Below the pieces are notes generated by a model that saw nothing but the letters and a program-made list of their open reading frames with translations, did not search any database and was not told where the DNA came from. Shown in pieces: positions 1 through 9,235 of a stretch of 64,000 nucleotides of DNA (positions within the stretch are counted from its first letter, which is position 1; every line of letters starts with the position of its first letter). The translations under genes were made by a program, and so were the position numbers. This stretch comes from Lentinus brumalis (lineage: Eukaryota; Basidiomycota; Agaricomycetes; Polyporales; Polyporaceae). The DNA is taken from positions 1 through 64,000 of the forward strand of contig MARA01000011.1 in the NCBI GenBank assembly GCA_001792895.1, read 5' to 3'.

Positions 1-137
1 CCGGGAATCTGCAAAGAAGGCGCACAAGATGACGGGCAGCAACGCGTCGCATTCGACGTACCGGCCATCCCGCTGTCGGTCCTGTCCGTAATGATGGACG
101 ACCCCGAGGCCTCCGAAGACGTCCTGGAGTCGGTGCA

Positions 138-745
138 GTGCCTGGAGGACCTGTCCGGTCCGCCGAGGAGGCAGGAAGCACCGGAGGCATCGTGTCCCTC
201 CAGCTGCGGGGAGGCGACGCCGACGACGAAGAGGACGAGCCGGTTCCCCGCCAACGCAGCCGCTCCAACAGCCTCATAGTCGGCAAGCCCAGCGAGAAAC
301 TCCGGGCGCTCTTCGCCTGGGTCAACGAGGCGGAACTGGTAGAGTGCGTCTACGACCCCGGCTCCGAGGTCGTAGCGATCTCGGCGGACAAATGCTACGA
401 GCTCGGCATCCCGTGCGACGAGAGGCAGAAGAATCCGATGACCTCCGCGAACGGAACCAAGGACACACCAAAGGCCTAGCCAACAACGTCCTACTGGAGC
501 TGCAGGGCGGGATCGCCATCTACCTACAGATGCACGTCGTGGAGAACGCCGCCTACGACATCCTGCTCGGTCGTCCCTTCGAGACTCTGATGGGGGTCAG
601 CAGCCGGAACCTCCCCGACGAGAAGCACGAGCTGGTGGTTACCTGTCCGAACACGGACCGCTGCCTGACCCTCCGCACTTACGCCCGCGGAGACTCGCCG
701 AAGACGTCGGAACCGCCCATGGGTTTTCGGCCTTCGAGGATCTGA
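138..745 (+). CDS. Retropepsin-like aspartic protease region of element A pol
   Basis: Two overlapping frames together show a retroviral-type aspartic protease. The first frame holds the catalytic motif as YDPGSEVVAIS (P where most have T or S) followed by MTSANG. The second frame continues with the YDILLGRPF flap-side motif typical of fungal gypsy proteases. The frame changes near the GG at 461-462 and again near the GGG at 721-723; adding one G at each would give a continuous frame into the RT at 826. No ATG start can be assigned because Gag-Pol enters from outside the window. The first 137 bases are presumably Gag-Pol linker; nothing recognisable is visible there. Confidence 0.75.
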
Positions 746-825
746 CCGCCGGTCGGGGAGAGGTCGCCCTTCTGGTAGAATACCAGCATACCACCCAGCA
801 CGCCCGGGCTACCGCCTACGCCCCC

Positions 826-3090
826 ATGCCCGACGGTGCCCCTATATCTATTCTCCTTTCCTATCTGTCCGCTTGCGAGGAGGTCACGTCTAAACCGTCG
901 CTCCAATCCCTCTTCTTTTCCACTGTTCCGTCAGCTCTCTCGTCCTCTGTCTCTCCGATGCGTTCCTCTGCTTCCGGCTCTCTATCTCCTACGTCGGTTC
1001 CGGTGGGTCCGGGCCGTCCGGTGGCTACATACCCAGTCTCCAAGACGAAAAGCCAACCGCAGCGACCGGTCCCCCCGAACCGCGATACCCCTCGTCTCTC
1101 CGCTACTGGTTCCAAGCCTCCGTTCACGGTTCTACTAAAAAGCAAAAAGAAATACAAGCCGGTCGCTCTCAAGGTCCGTCCTGTGATCGGCGAGCTGCCC
1201 GCAGAATACCGCATCGTCCGCAACCGGATCGGCGACCCTCTAGCCGACCTCCCGCTCCTAGACCCGAACCCTCCGCCGTATGTTCCGACGGGACGCTACA
1301 CCGCGGAGCGCAGGGAGCGTTTTCGAGCGCATCACGCGCAATGGTTACTGCCCGCCGAGCTGGACGTCCTAGACGACTTCATGTGCAAACAACAGGGAGC
1401 ATTCGCGTGGGACGACTCCGAGCGGGGCAGCTTCCGGCGTGACATGTTCCCCCCAGTGCGCTTCCCGGTCATTCCGCATGTTCCGTGGGTAGAGAAGAAC
1501 TTCCCTATCCCGCCCGGTATTTACGCTCAAGCCGCGGCCCTCATCCAACGGAAGATCGCCGCCGGAGTCTACGAGCCTTCCAACGCGTCCTACCGGTCCC
1601 GGTGGTTCTGCGTACTCAAGAAGGACGGCAACATTCGGATCGTCCACAGCCTCGAGCCTCTCAACAAGGTCACCATCCAGCACTCCGGAGTCCCGCCGGT
1701 CCCGGATCACCTCGCGGAACAGTTCGCCGGTCGCGCGTGTGGCACGACGTTGGACCTCTACGTGGGGTACGACGAACGGGAAATCGACGAGCGCTCGCGC
1801 GACTTAACCACCTTCCAGACGCCGTTCGGAGCTATGCGCCTTACGACGCTTCCGATGGGTTGGTCGAACTCAGTTCCGATCTTCCACGACGACGTCACGT
1901 TCATCCTGCAGCCGGAGATCCCGCACGTAACCCTTCCCTATATCGACGATGTTACGGTCAAGGGCCCCGCGGACCAGTACAAGGTTGCCGTAGGAGGGTG
2001 GGAGATGATCCCGGCGAATCCGGGAGTCCGAAGGTACTTCTGGGAACATCTACCGGACGTCAACCGTTGCGTTCAGCGGGTCAAGCATGCCGGCGGGACG
2101 TTCTCCGGGACTAAGGCGAACATAGGACCACCGGAGTTCGTAGCCATCGGGCACTTCTGTACTCCGGAAGGGCGTAAGCCCGACGTCAAGCGCACCGAAG
2201 CCATCGCCAACTGGGGACCGTGCAAGGACCTCTCGGAGGTCCGGGCCTTCCTCGGAACGGTCGGGGTGGCCCGCATCTTCATCAAGGACTTCGCCAAGCG
2301 AGCTAACCCCCTGGTCAAGCTAACTCGGAAGGATGTTCCTTTCGAGTTCGGGGCGGAGCAGCTACAGGCGATGGCGGACCTCAAGCAGGCTCTCCTGGAC
2401 TCCCCCGCCCTCCGTCCGCTCGACTACGAGTCCGACGCTCCTGTCATCCTGGCCGTCGACACCTCCTACATCGCCGTGGGCTACCACCTCGCCCAACAAG
2501 ACATCAACGACCCAAAATCCGCTACTACAATCGCTTCGGCTCTATAACCCTCAACGAGCGCGAAGCCCGTTTCTCGCAGGCCAAGCTCGAGCTTTACGGA
2601 CTCTACCGGACACTCGCGCACTCCGGTTCCACCTGATCGGGGTCCGCAACCTTGTCGTCGAAGTCGACGCCCGCTACATCGAGGGTATGCTCCGGCACCC
2701 CGACTACGCCCCGTCCGCTTCGATGAACCGCTGGATAGTCTCCATCACAACCTTCCACTTCACCCTAGTCCACGTACCCGGAGTACACCACGGCCCCGAC
2801 GGCCTGTCGAGGCGTCCGCCTCAGCCGGGAGACACGCCCGAGCCGGACGATGACTTCGACGACTGGATCGACCGGCTCTATAGCATGATGCACTTGGTCA
2901 ACCCTCCTCCGACGCTCCGTTTGTCCGACGCCCCGCTACGCGCACCGGCCGCACCGGACGCGCCCTCCTTCACCATCCTCATGCAGCAAACCAGCGGAAC
3001 GTCCGCGAAGCTACCGGAGGTCCCGCCGATACCGTACGATCGGTTTCCGCGGACATCCGCTGCAGCGAAGATGGACCGACGCCTCGAGCT
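826..3090 (+). CDS. Reverse transcriptase and RNase H of element A pol
   Basis: The frame at 826-2547 carries the RT fingers/palm. Motif A is TLDLYVGYDE (catalytic Asp), and the QTPFGAMRLTTLPMGWSNS stretch is typical. The catalytic YIDDV box sits near residue 370 where gypsy elements usually have YLDD/YVDD. The connection domain (RAFLGTVGVARIFIKDFA) follows. RNase H begins with ILAVDTSYIAVGYHLAQQ, then shifts frame near CCC 2511-2513 and CC 2623-2624, with VVEVDARYIEGML and HGPDGLSRRP in the third frame. All key Asp/Glu residues are present. Both frame changes are repaired by one extra C, so the domain could be intact. Confidence 0.88.
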
Positions 3091-3099
3091 AGCGCGCGA

Positions 3100-4421
3100 G
3101 TGGTTAAGTCTCGCGAGCGCCCGTCAGAGCTCGACGACCGGGAGTTCACCCGACTCTCGAAGTGGGCCAAGGATTTCTTCGTCGACAAGGAGGGCCGCCT
3201 TTGGCGCACCTCAGAAGACGGGGCCCACAAGAGGGTACTCGCACCGGACATCCGCTCGCAGGTCCTAGTCGAAATGCACGATTACATCGGACACCGCGGA
3301 ATCTACGCGACCCGAGCCTTCGTCGCGGAACGTTTCTGGTGGCCGGAAATGAAGCCGACGTTGCCTGGTACGTCCGTAGCTGTCACCTGTGCCAGATCCG
3401 CCAGACTACTCGTATCCACATCCCTCCGACCATTCCGTACCCTGCTCCGCCGATGGTCCGCGTTCACGTCGACTCTATGGATATGCCAGGGACCTACAAG
3501 CACTTCTTCCACGCTCGGTGCGCTACTACGTCCTGGGTCGAAGGCCGAGCGTCCAAGTCGCAGACCGCGCAAGTCATCGGCGACTGGCTCTACCAAGATC
3601 TCCTGTGCCGGTGGGGCGCGGTCTCCGAGATCGTGTCCGACAACGGGTCCCCCTGGATAGCCGCCCTCGAGTACCTCTCGAAGAAGTACCACGTCTTTCA
3701 TATCCGTATCTCCGGCTACAATTCGCAGGCAAACGGAATAGTCGAACGACCGCACTTCCACGTCCGGGACGGCCTCTTCAAGGCCTGCGACGGGGATGCC
3801 TCCCTATGGGTCTCCCGAGTATACACCACCCTCTGGGCGGACAGAGTCACCGTCCGACGACGCCTAGGCTGCTCTCCGTACTTCGCGGTCACCGGGACGA
3901 ACCCGATCATGCCATTCGACATCGCTGAGGCGACCTACCTGATGCCGGTACCCACCAAGATGCTATCGACCGCCGAGCTCATCGTCCGACGCGCCATCGC
4001 ACTCCAGAAGCGTCCGGAGCAGCTCAGCCTCCTGCGCTCTACGGTCTTCAAGCAGCGGGTCGAGGCAGCGCAGAAGTTCGAGCAGGACCACGCTCGGACA
4101 ATCAAGTCCTTCAACTTCGAGCGCGGACGCCTCGTCCTCATGCGCAATACCGCCATCGAAAAGTCCCTCAACCGCAAGATGCGCCCCCGTTACCTCGGCC
4201 CCTACGTGGTCATCAAGCGGAACCGCGGCGGAGCATATGTCATCGCCGAACTCAACGGCGCCGTCTTCGACCGCCCCGTCGCCGCCTTCCGACTCATCCC
4301 GTACCTCGCCCGAGAAGCTATCTACGTGCCCGACGGTGCGCTCGACGTCTCCGACGACAAGCTCCGCATCATCGAAGCAACGGAGGTAGATGAGCAGGAG
4401 GACTTCGAGGACGTGGATTAA
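3100..4421 (+). CDS. Integrase of element A pol, with GPY/F module, no chromodomain
   Basis: The zinc-binding H-H-C-C part is split over two frames (MHDYIGHRG... then SCHLCQIRQ), with a one-base break near 3351. The catalytic core follows in the 3162-4421 frame: first Asp in HVDSMDMPG, second in IVSDNGSPW, Glu in NGIVERPHFH. A GPY/F module (RYLGPYVVIK) lies near the C-terminus. The protein ends in an acidic tail at 4421 with no chromodomain, unlike element B. The upstream junction with RNase H, near 3108, is another one-base break at a G. Confidence 0.88.
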
Positions 4422-4449
4422 CCACCCCGGGTTTAGCGCCCACGGAAGC

Positions 4450-4490
4450 GTCGACTGAGGACAGTCGACATTTCAGTGGGGAGGGGAGGG
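4450..4490 (+). promoter_or_regulatory. Internal hairpin plus polypurine tract (copy 1) of element A
   Basis: A perfect 8-bp stem (GTCGACTG / CAGTCGAC, arms 4450-4457 and 4462-4469) with an AGGA loop is followed at once by ATTTCAGTGGGGAGGGGA (4470-4487). The purine tract looks like the plus-strand primer of an LTR retrotransposon. It is not followed by an LTR starting TG. The same block recurs at 8143-8179 directly before the 3' LTR, so this copy may act as a central polypurine tract or mark the edge of an inserted module. Confidence 0.75.
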
Positions 4491-4971
4491 ATATCCCGCG
4501 CCAAGCACTACATTACCAGAAACTATACCTACTGTTGCCCTTTACTTACGTCCCCCAGTCCCTTCCCTATGACAATCTATTCTCCTTCCGCACTACCGTC
4601 CGAATTTTCTCCGAGTCTCTAAGGGTCGTCTCACATTCCTTTACCTCTCCGGACCTTCCTATCAGGTTTCCTACGTGGCCAACTACCGGGCATATCGCGC
4701 CTCCGAGGCGTCCGAGCCCCGTCCGATGCGTTACAACATTCCTTTACATCTAGACACTAGTACTTACAATTCTGCCCCTACGGCGCACCACACTATCCTT
4801 ACCACTCAGTCCAATTCAAAACAAGACAGCATTCATTTTCTTTGCATATACAAAGCATTCGAGACTACAAGGACAGACCAAGAAAATTATTACTGTACAA
4901 AACGCGACCGAAGCCCACTAACGCTCCTGCTACTGACACAGGAGGACCGTCCGAGGCGTCCGAAGCGGCAA
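4491..4971. other. Non-coding spacer of element A between internal PPT and antisense gene
   Basis: No coding signal on either strand. The stretch is pyrimidine-rich on the + strand and ends at the stop codon of the antisense gene. It is probably the 3' UTR side of both the + strand pol transcript and the antisense gene (tail-to-tail). The short phrase CCGAGGCGTCCGA recurs at about 4701 and 4949. Confidence 0.5.
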
Positions 4972-6996
4972 TCAGGCGTCCCCACCCCCAGGAGCACGGA
5001 ACCGGAGGAGCTTCGCGACGAGGTCCTGTCCGGGGTCCGTCGCCGCGAGCCGCGAAAAGCTGATCTTGGGAGGCAGCTCCACCCCCTCCTCCTCCGACCG
5101 ATACTTCCCGAAGGTCTCTCCGGTGAGCTCCTTCTCCCGCGTCATCCGAGCGACGAGCTCGTGGGCCTTCCCCCAGATGTCGTACACCAGCCGGTTGGCC
5201 TCCAGCCGGTTCTCCGCGACCAGCCGGTCGAACGGCGAGAGTCCGGACAAGTCCCCCTGGTAGGGGACCGAGAAGGGAGCGGAGAACGAGACCCCCGCAG
5301 GCAAGGAGGGCCCCGCAGTCCCGGCAGGAGTCGTCGGAGGCGCAGCAGGAGCGGGCGCGTTCCAGGGAAGGACCTTGAAGACCGCCCAGCCCTTGTGCTT
5401 GTCGCGGAAGGCCGCGACCTCCGCGGGCTCGACGGTCGGAGCGAAGTCCGCTGGGATCGCAGTGGGCGCGATGGCGTCGGGCAGTCCGACAGCTCGCAGC
5501 CGCTCCGCGAGTCCGTCCTGGTCGACGACTCGGAAACGCGGTCGGTCCCGCTCGAAGATGGCGATGAAGCGGACGGCCATGTATCGGATGTCGGGGGTTC
5601 CGGGGATAGGAACCCAGCCCTCGCCGTTGAAGAGGGCGATGGTCTTGCGGTTCCCTATCGAATGCTAAGGGTCAGCCACCGCGGAAGGCAGAGAAGAGGA
5701 CGGACTTACAGGACATCTCGCCGAAGACGCTGGAGCCGGTCCACCGGCACCCTTGCGCGTCCTTCTTGCACTTCTGGCAGAGGCCGACCTTCCCCGACGG
5801 GAGGCAGCGGCCCCCCTTCGAGCGACAGTGGTCGCACTAAGGTCCTACAAGTTAGCAAACGATCGCCGCGGCAGGAACGAGCGGAGACTTACTGGTCCCT
5901 CGAAGGAGAGCAGCACTCCCTCCTCCGAGCCGCTCGTGGGGTCGGTCTTGGGCTTCTTCCTGCCGCCGCGCCGGCCAGAGCCACTGGCGGGCTTGCGCTT
6001 CTTGCTGCCACTGGGCTGGGGTTCCTGCGTCGTGCTGGCGAGCTCGTCGTCCTCGCTGGAACCTTCAGCGTCCTCATCGCCGCCGTCGTCCTGCGGAGGT
6101 TTCTGTCCCTGCGGAGTCTTCGGACCCGGCGGAGTCTTCGGACCCGGCGGAGCCTTCGAACCCTGCGGAGTCTTCGGCCCTTGCGGAGCCTTGCGCCCTT
6201 GCGGGGTCTTGGGGCCTTGAGAAGTCGTGCGTGCGGGCGGCGGGCTAGGAAGCGGCGAGATCCTGAAGAGTTTCGCTACGACGTCCGGGGCGAACGGGAG
6301 GTACTTGTCCTTGTCCGTAAATTCGAGAGCGCGAGGCTCGGAGGGGTCCGCGTTCGCGAGCAAGTTCACTACACGCCGGAGGTTAGCGCAAAAAGGGACG
6401 CCTCGGAGGCGTAGGAACGTACCGTAGTCCGAGACGGCGGTCTCCGCCTTCTGGTAGACCTCAAGCCGGCTCCGCGCCAGCTTCAGCTCGTGCTCCAAGT
6501 CCCGAGCCTCCGCGACGTCCGCGGGAGTGTTCCGCCGACCGGGTTTGACGCGGCGCGACACTTCCTGGAAGCGGGCCTCGGCGTTCTTGATGCCTTCCTG
6601 GTGGAGTTGGACTTGCGCGCGGAGGAAGTCCGCGTCCCGGGCCAGGACCGCCTGGCTGCACTTGCGGAAGAACTCCCGCTGGAGCTCCGGGGGGCGTGCT
6701 CGCTGAACGTCCCCCAAAACGCGGGAAAGCGGGACCGGTATTCCCCGCTGGGTTCGGAAGGCGCGGCCTCCTAGAGGATTCAGTCGACCGCCCGGTTGGC
6801 CCCCGATGGCTCCGACAAACAGGGCGAAACTCACCAGGTAGCGGAGGAAGTGCTCCGCGGCCTCCCCGTAGTATCGGCCCGAGTAGGGGTGCAGCTCGTC
6901 CAGGACGAAGCCCTCGACGAAGGAGGCGAAGTTCGAGGCGTTGGTGAAGTCCTCGGGGTCGCTGAGGTCGACGTTAGGAGAGAGAGGGGCTGCCAT
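4972..6996 (-). CDS. Antisense Zn2Cys6-cluster protein carried by element A (four exons)
   Basis: My model has exons 6996-6423, 6368-5893, 5836-5710 and 5654-4972 (619 aa), starting at the ATG of MAAPLSPNV. All introns are 54-56 nt with GTACGT or GTAAGT donors and CTAAC or CTGAC branch sites, and they splice only on this strand. Exon 3 encodes C-x2-C-x6-C-x8-C-x2-C-x6-C (CDHCRSKGGRC...QKC...GC, about residues 351-382), which fits the fungal Gal4-type binuclear zinc cluster. N-terminal to it is a lysine-rich hexapeptide repeat (PQGPKT-like, about residues 230-280), then an acidic stretch and a basic KKRKP...RRGGRKKPK patch that could be a nuclear localisation signal. The N-terminal 200 residues and the C-terminal domain (FERDRPRF, PPKISFSRLA) match nothing I recognise. 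It is likely a nuclear DNA-binding protein; its function is not known. Confidence 0.72.
6105..6235 (-). repeat. 18-bp tandem repeat coding PQGPKT-like hexapeptides
   Basis: About seven degenerate copies of an 18-nt unit (GGAGTCTTCGGACCCGGC on the + strand) encode a Pro/Gly/Lys hexapeptide repeat on the minus strand, just N-terminal to the acidic and basic patches of the antisense Zn2Cys6 protein. The array is in frame throughout. Confidence 0.85.
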
Positions 6997-7310
6997 GTTG
7001 AAGCGTCGAGGAGGGAGGAAGCGGTCAAGGAGCACGAGCGACCGAACGCGCCCGACGGCAGGTCTTTAAGGGAGCCTCGGAGGCAAAAAATTTCGCGTCC
7101 TCAATCACGAACGAAGGTCAAACAATCAGGAAGCACCGGGCTTCGCGACGTCACCGCGCCTTTCGCCGTCAACGGAGTTCATCCGCTGTCATGCCGAAAC
7201 GAGTAACTTTATTTCCGCTTTAGGACTATTCTACGGGCGCTCCGTCGACGCAGCGCGCCCTCCGCGCTATCCGCACGCCCTCCTGAGGAGTTCCCCGTCT
7301 CCGATCCTTC
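6997..7310. other. Spacer between the two antisense genes of element A
   Basis: About 310 bases with no coding signal. It should contain the promoter of the 4972-6996 gene and the 3' end of the 7311-8034 gene, both read on the minus strand. No TATA box stands out. Confidence 0.45.
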
Positions 7311-8034
7311 CTAGGCGTCCGAGCCCTCGATGATGTCTTCCCCCGCGTCGACGTCGTACACCACTCGCACCGGCGAGTCCGCTCCTAGCAGAACAAGGTC
7401 AGACCGTGCGGCACGCGTAGGAAGGGAGCGCTTACGAGCAACTGCGCGAGTTTCGCTTCGGAGCCGGCCGTCCTCGAGTGCGATGCGCTCGCGGCGGAGC
7501 TCTTCCTGTCGCTCCGCGAGTCGACGGATCTCCGCAGTAACACGGAAGGCCAGGGCCAGGTCCGGCCGTCGGGAACGATTCAGCACTAGGAGGCACTCTC
7601 GGGCGACCTGAAGCTCGCGAGAGACGTCCAGTTCCTCGGCAGACACCGCGGCCAAGCGCAACGCCCGGCGGGAGCTGTCTATCCGGCCCAGGAAGTCTCG
7701 CACGGCAGCGTTCCGGAGGGCAGCCTCGATAGGCCACTCCGATAAGGTCGTCCGAGTACGCTCGCATAGCTCGAGTACCTGTCCGGGGGTGCATCCGAGG
7801 ATCATCAGCCCGTCCTGGGCGGAAATCAGCACCGAAGGCACTCCGGAGAGGATAGGGACGTACCAGGAGATCAGCTATCGTCGACATGTCGCGTCGCAGC
7901 TCAACCTCGTCGTCGCCGAAATTTCCAGACTCAAGGTCCGCTTCGAGGAGAGACACCGCACCATCGGCGTACCGAAGAGCGTCCTCCCTCACGGTGATCC
8001 GGAGCTCGGGCCAAGTCGCAGGTCCGTTCGGCAT
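7311..8034 (-). CDS. Second antisense protein of element A, helical, two exons
   Basis: Exons 8034-7864 and 7814-7311 are joined across a 49-nt intron (donor GTACGT, acceptor CCCAG) in phase 0, giving 224 aa from the ATG of MPNGPATWPEL. The protein is Arg/Leu/Glu-rich and predicted helical, with a likely coiled coil in the middle (IRRLAERQEELRRERIALE) and an acidic C-terminus. No family is recognised. Its 5' end lies only about 110 bases from the 3' hairpin/PPT, so its promoter would overlap that region or the LTR. Codon and phrase use resemble the rest of element A, which supports a long association with the element. Confidence 0.62.
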
Positions 8035-8142
8035 GGCGTTCGGTACTACAGGACAGTGCTGGATGGTACGGCGGCTTTAAATACTCGCAGGGGCCAGCCT
8101 ATCGATGGTGTCGTTCCCCCCTCATCCCGCCCGCCAATCGGA

Positions 8143-8179
8143 TGGACCGAGGACGGTCCAGATTTCAGTGGGGAGGGGA
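8143..8179 (+). promoter_or_regulatory. 3' hairpin plus polypurine tract (copy 2) of element A
   Basis: A 7-bp perfect stem (TGGACCG / CGGTCCA, arms 8143-8149 and 8154-8160) with an AGGA loop is followed by the same 18 bases as copy 1 (ATTTCAGTGGGGAGGGGA, 8162-8179). The LTR then begins with TGATAGG at 8180, the expected layout of a 3' polypurine tract. Confidence 0.85.
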
Positions 8180-9235
8180 TGATAGGTATCGGACACGTCT
8201 ATGCACGGAATTTGCGCCCTTCCGGAGGTTCCACAGGAGCGAGCCCAGTACTCCCGACCGTCCTACGTCGGCCAGTATGCTCGCCACAGCCCCATACTCC
8301 TTCCCTATCGCTCCGTCACCCCTCCTACCGTCCGAACCCTCGCACAGGTCGGACAACGCGGTCTGCAGCCCGTCCGCACCGAGCGGCGGCCTGTCAGACG
8401 GTTCACGTCCCCGATGAGACATCTAGCCGCAATTCCGGGGTCTCGTACGCAGCCTCGGTCACGGACGCATGGTCGGAGGGGTTCTGGAGCGTCCTTCACG
8501 CCAGTTGATTGGCCGGTGTGGTTATCGCCGGAGTTGGAGCTCCGCGCCACCATCTTGGGTAAACGTCGGTCGCCAGCGCCTCGAACCGGTTGGGGCTCGG
8601 CGCGCGCGCTGGTTGGTTAGCTGTGGTTAAAGGCTGACAGCAGGTCCGTGCGCAAGGAGCTCCGCCCGCCCCTATTGGCTCAGGACCGTTTGCGAGGGCT
8701 TTCCGAGGCTTGCGTGCTGTCGTTAGGGTAGCTTTGCTTTTGTACCTTCGGTAGCACGGTGTGCAATTCAGATTCCGTTCTCCCCACCGTTCAGCTCTAA
8801 GTCTACCGCCGCCGCTCCGTGCTCACCGTCGAAAGTATCGCCGTCACCGTCAAGAAGTCCTACCGCCGTCGAGTCGATAAGTTCGAACCCGTTTCATCCG
8901 CTACTGTCTCCGTGGTCTCTGCTCCGTGTCCTACGTGGTTCGCACCCGTCGCGTCCGTGCGTCGGAAGTCTCCTCGCCGTCCGGGCAGGCACCGTTGAGT
9001 CCTCCCTATCGTCCCGTCTCCGTGCCGTTCCCTCCATTTGTCTCCGTGGTTTCCGCGCCCCTTTCCGGACGCTCCTGTCATTCGGGAGTCGTACGTAGCC
9101 CTCCTGGACATAGGTCTCCGTTCAGTTAGGGTTGGTTAGGAGCCTCTTCCCTTCTCGCATATAAAATACGTGCATACAGTCCTTGGCTGGAGATTTGTGT
9201 GGTGTTATCCGCTCATTTCGCCCCTTGGCGTATCA
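8180..9235 (+). repeat. 3' LTR of element A (about 1056 bp, boundaries inferred)
   Basis: It starts with TGATAGG directly after the polypurine tract and can end with GCGTATCA at 9235, giving TGATA/TATCA inverted ends. A TATA-like CATATAAAATACG lies near 9157. The right end coincides with the first base of a TGA stop that truncates a minus-strand ORF from element B, as expected if the LTR inserted into that ORF. The matching 5' LTR is outside the window, so the length cannot be confirmed by comparison. Confidence 0.6.

Larger units (their letters stand above)
1..9235 (+). mobile_element. Element A: Ty3/gypsy LTR retrotransposon carrying an antisense gene module (5' end outside window)
   Basis: The + strand reads protease, reverse transcriptase, RNase H and integrase up to 4421, and a 3' LTR is inferred at 8180-9235. 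Domain order PR-RT-RH-IN is that of Ty3/gypsy (Metaviridae). Between integrase and the 3' LTR lie two minus-strand genes with spliceosomal introns (4972-6996 and 7311-8034), bracketed by two copies of a hairpin plus polypurine tract. The right boundary is placed where a TGATA...TATCA pair would close the LTR, at the exact point where a foreign minus-strand ORF resumes. The Gag region and 5' LTR are not in the window. Frame breaks in pol all sit at G/C runs and may be sequence errors. Confidence 0.85.

Noticed and set aside
4491..4971. Possible LTR after the internal polypurine tract
   Set aside because: No TG start after the tract and no similarity to the 8180-9235 LTR or any other stretch.
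4675..6414. 579-codon open frame on the + strand
   Set aside because: Shadow of the antisense Zn2Cys6 gene: Arg/Pro-rich junk composition, while the minus strand has consistent introns and a Cys cluster.
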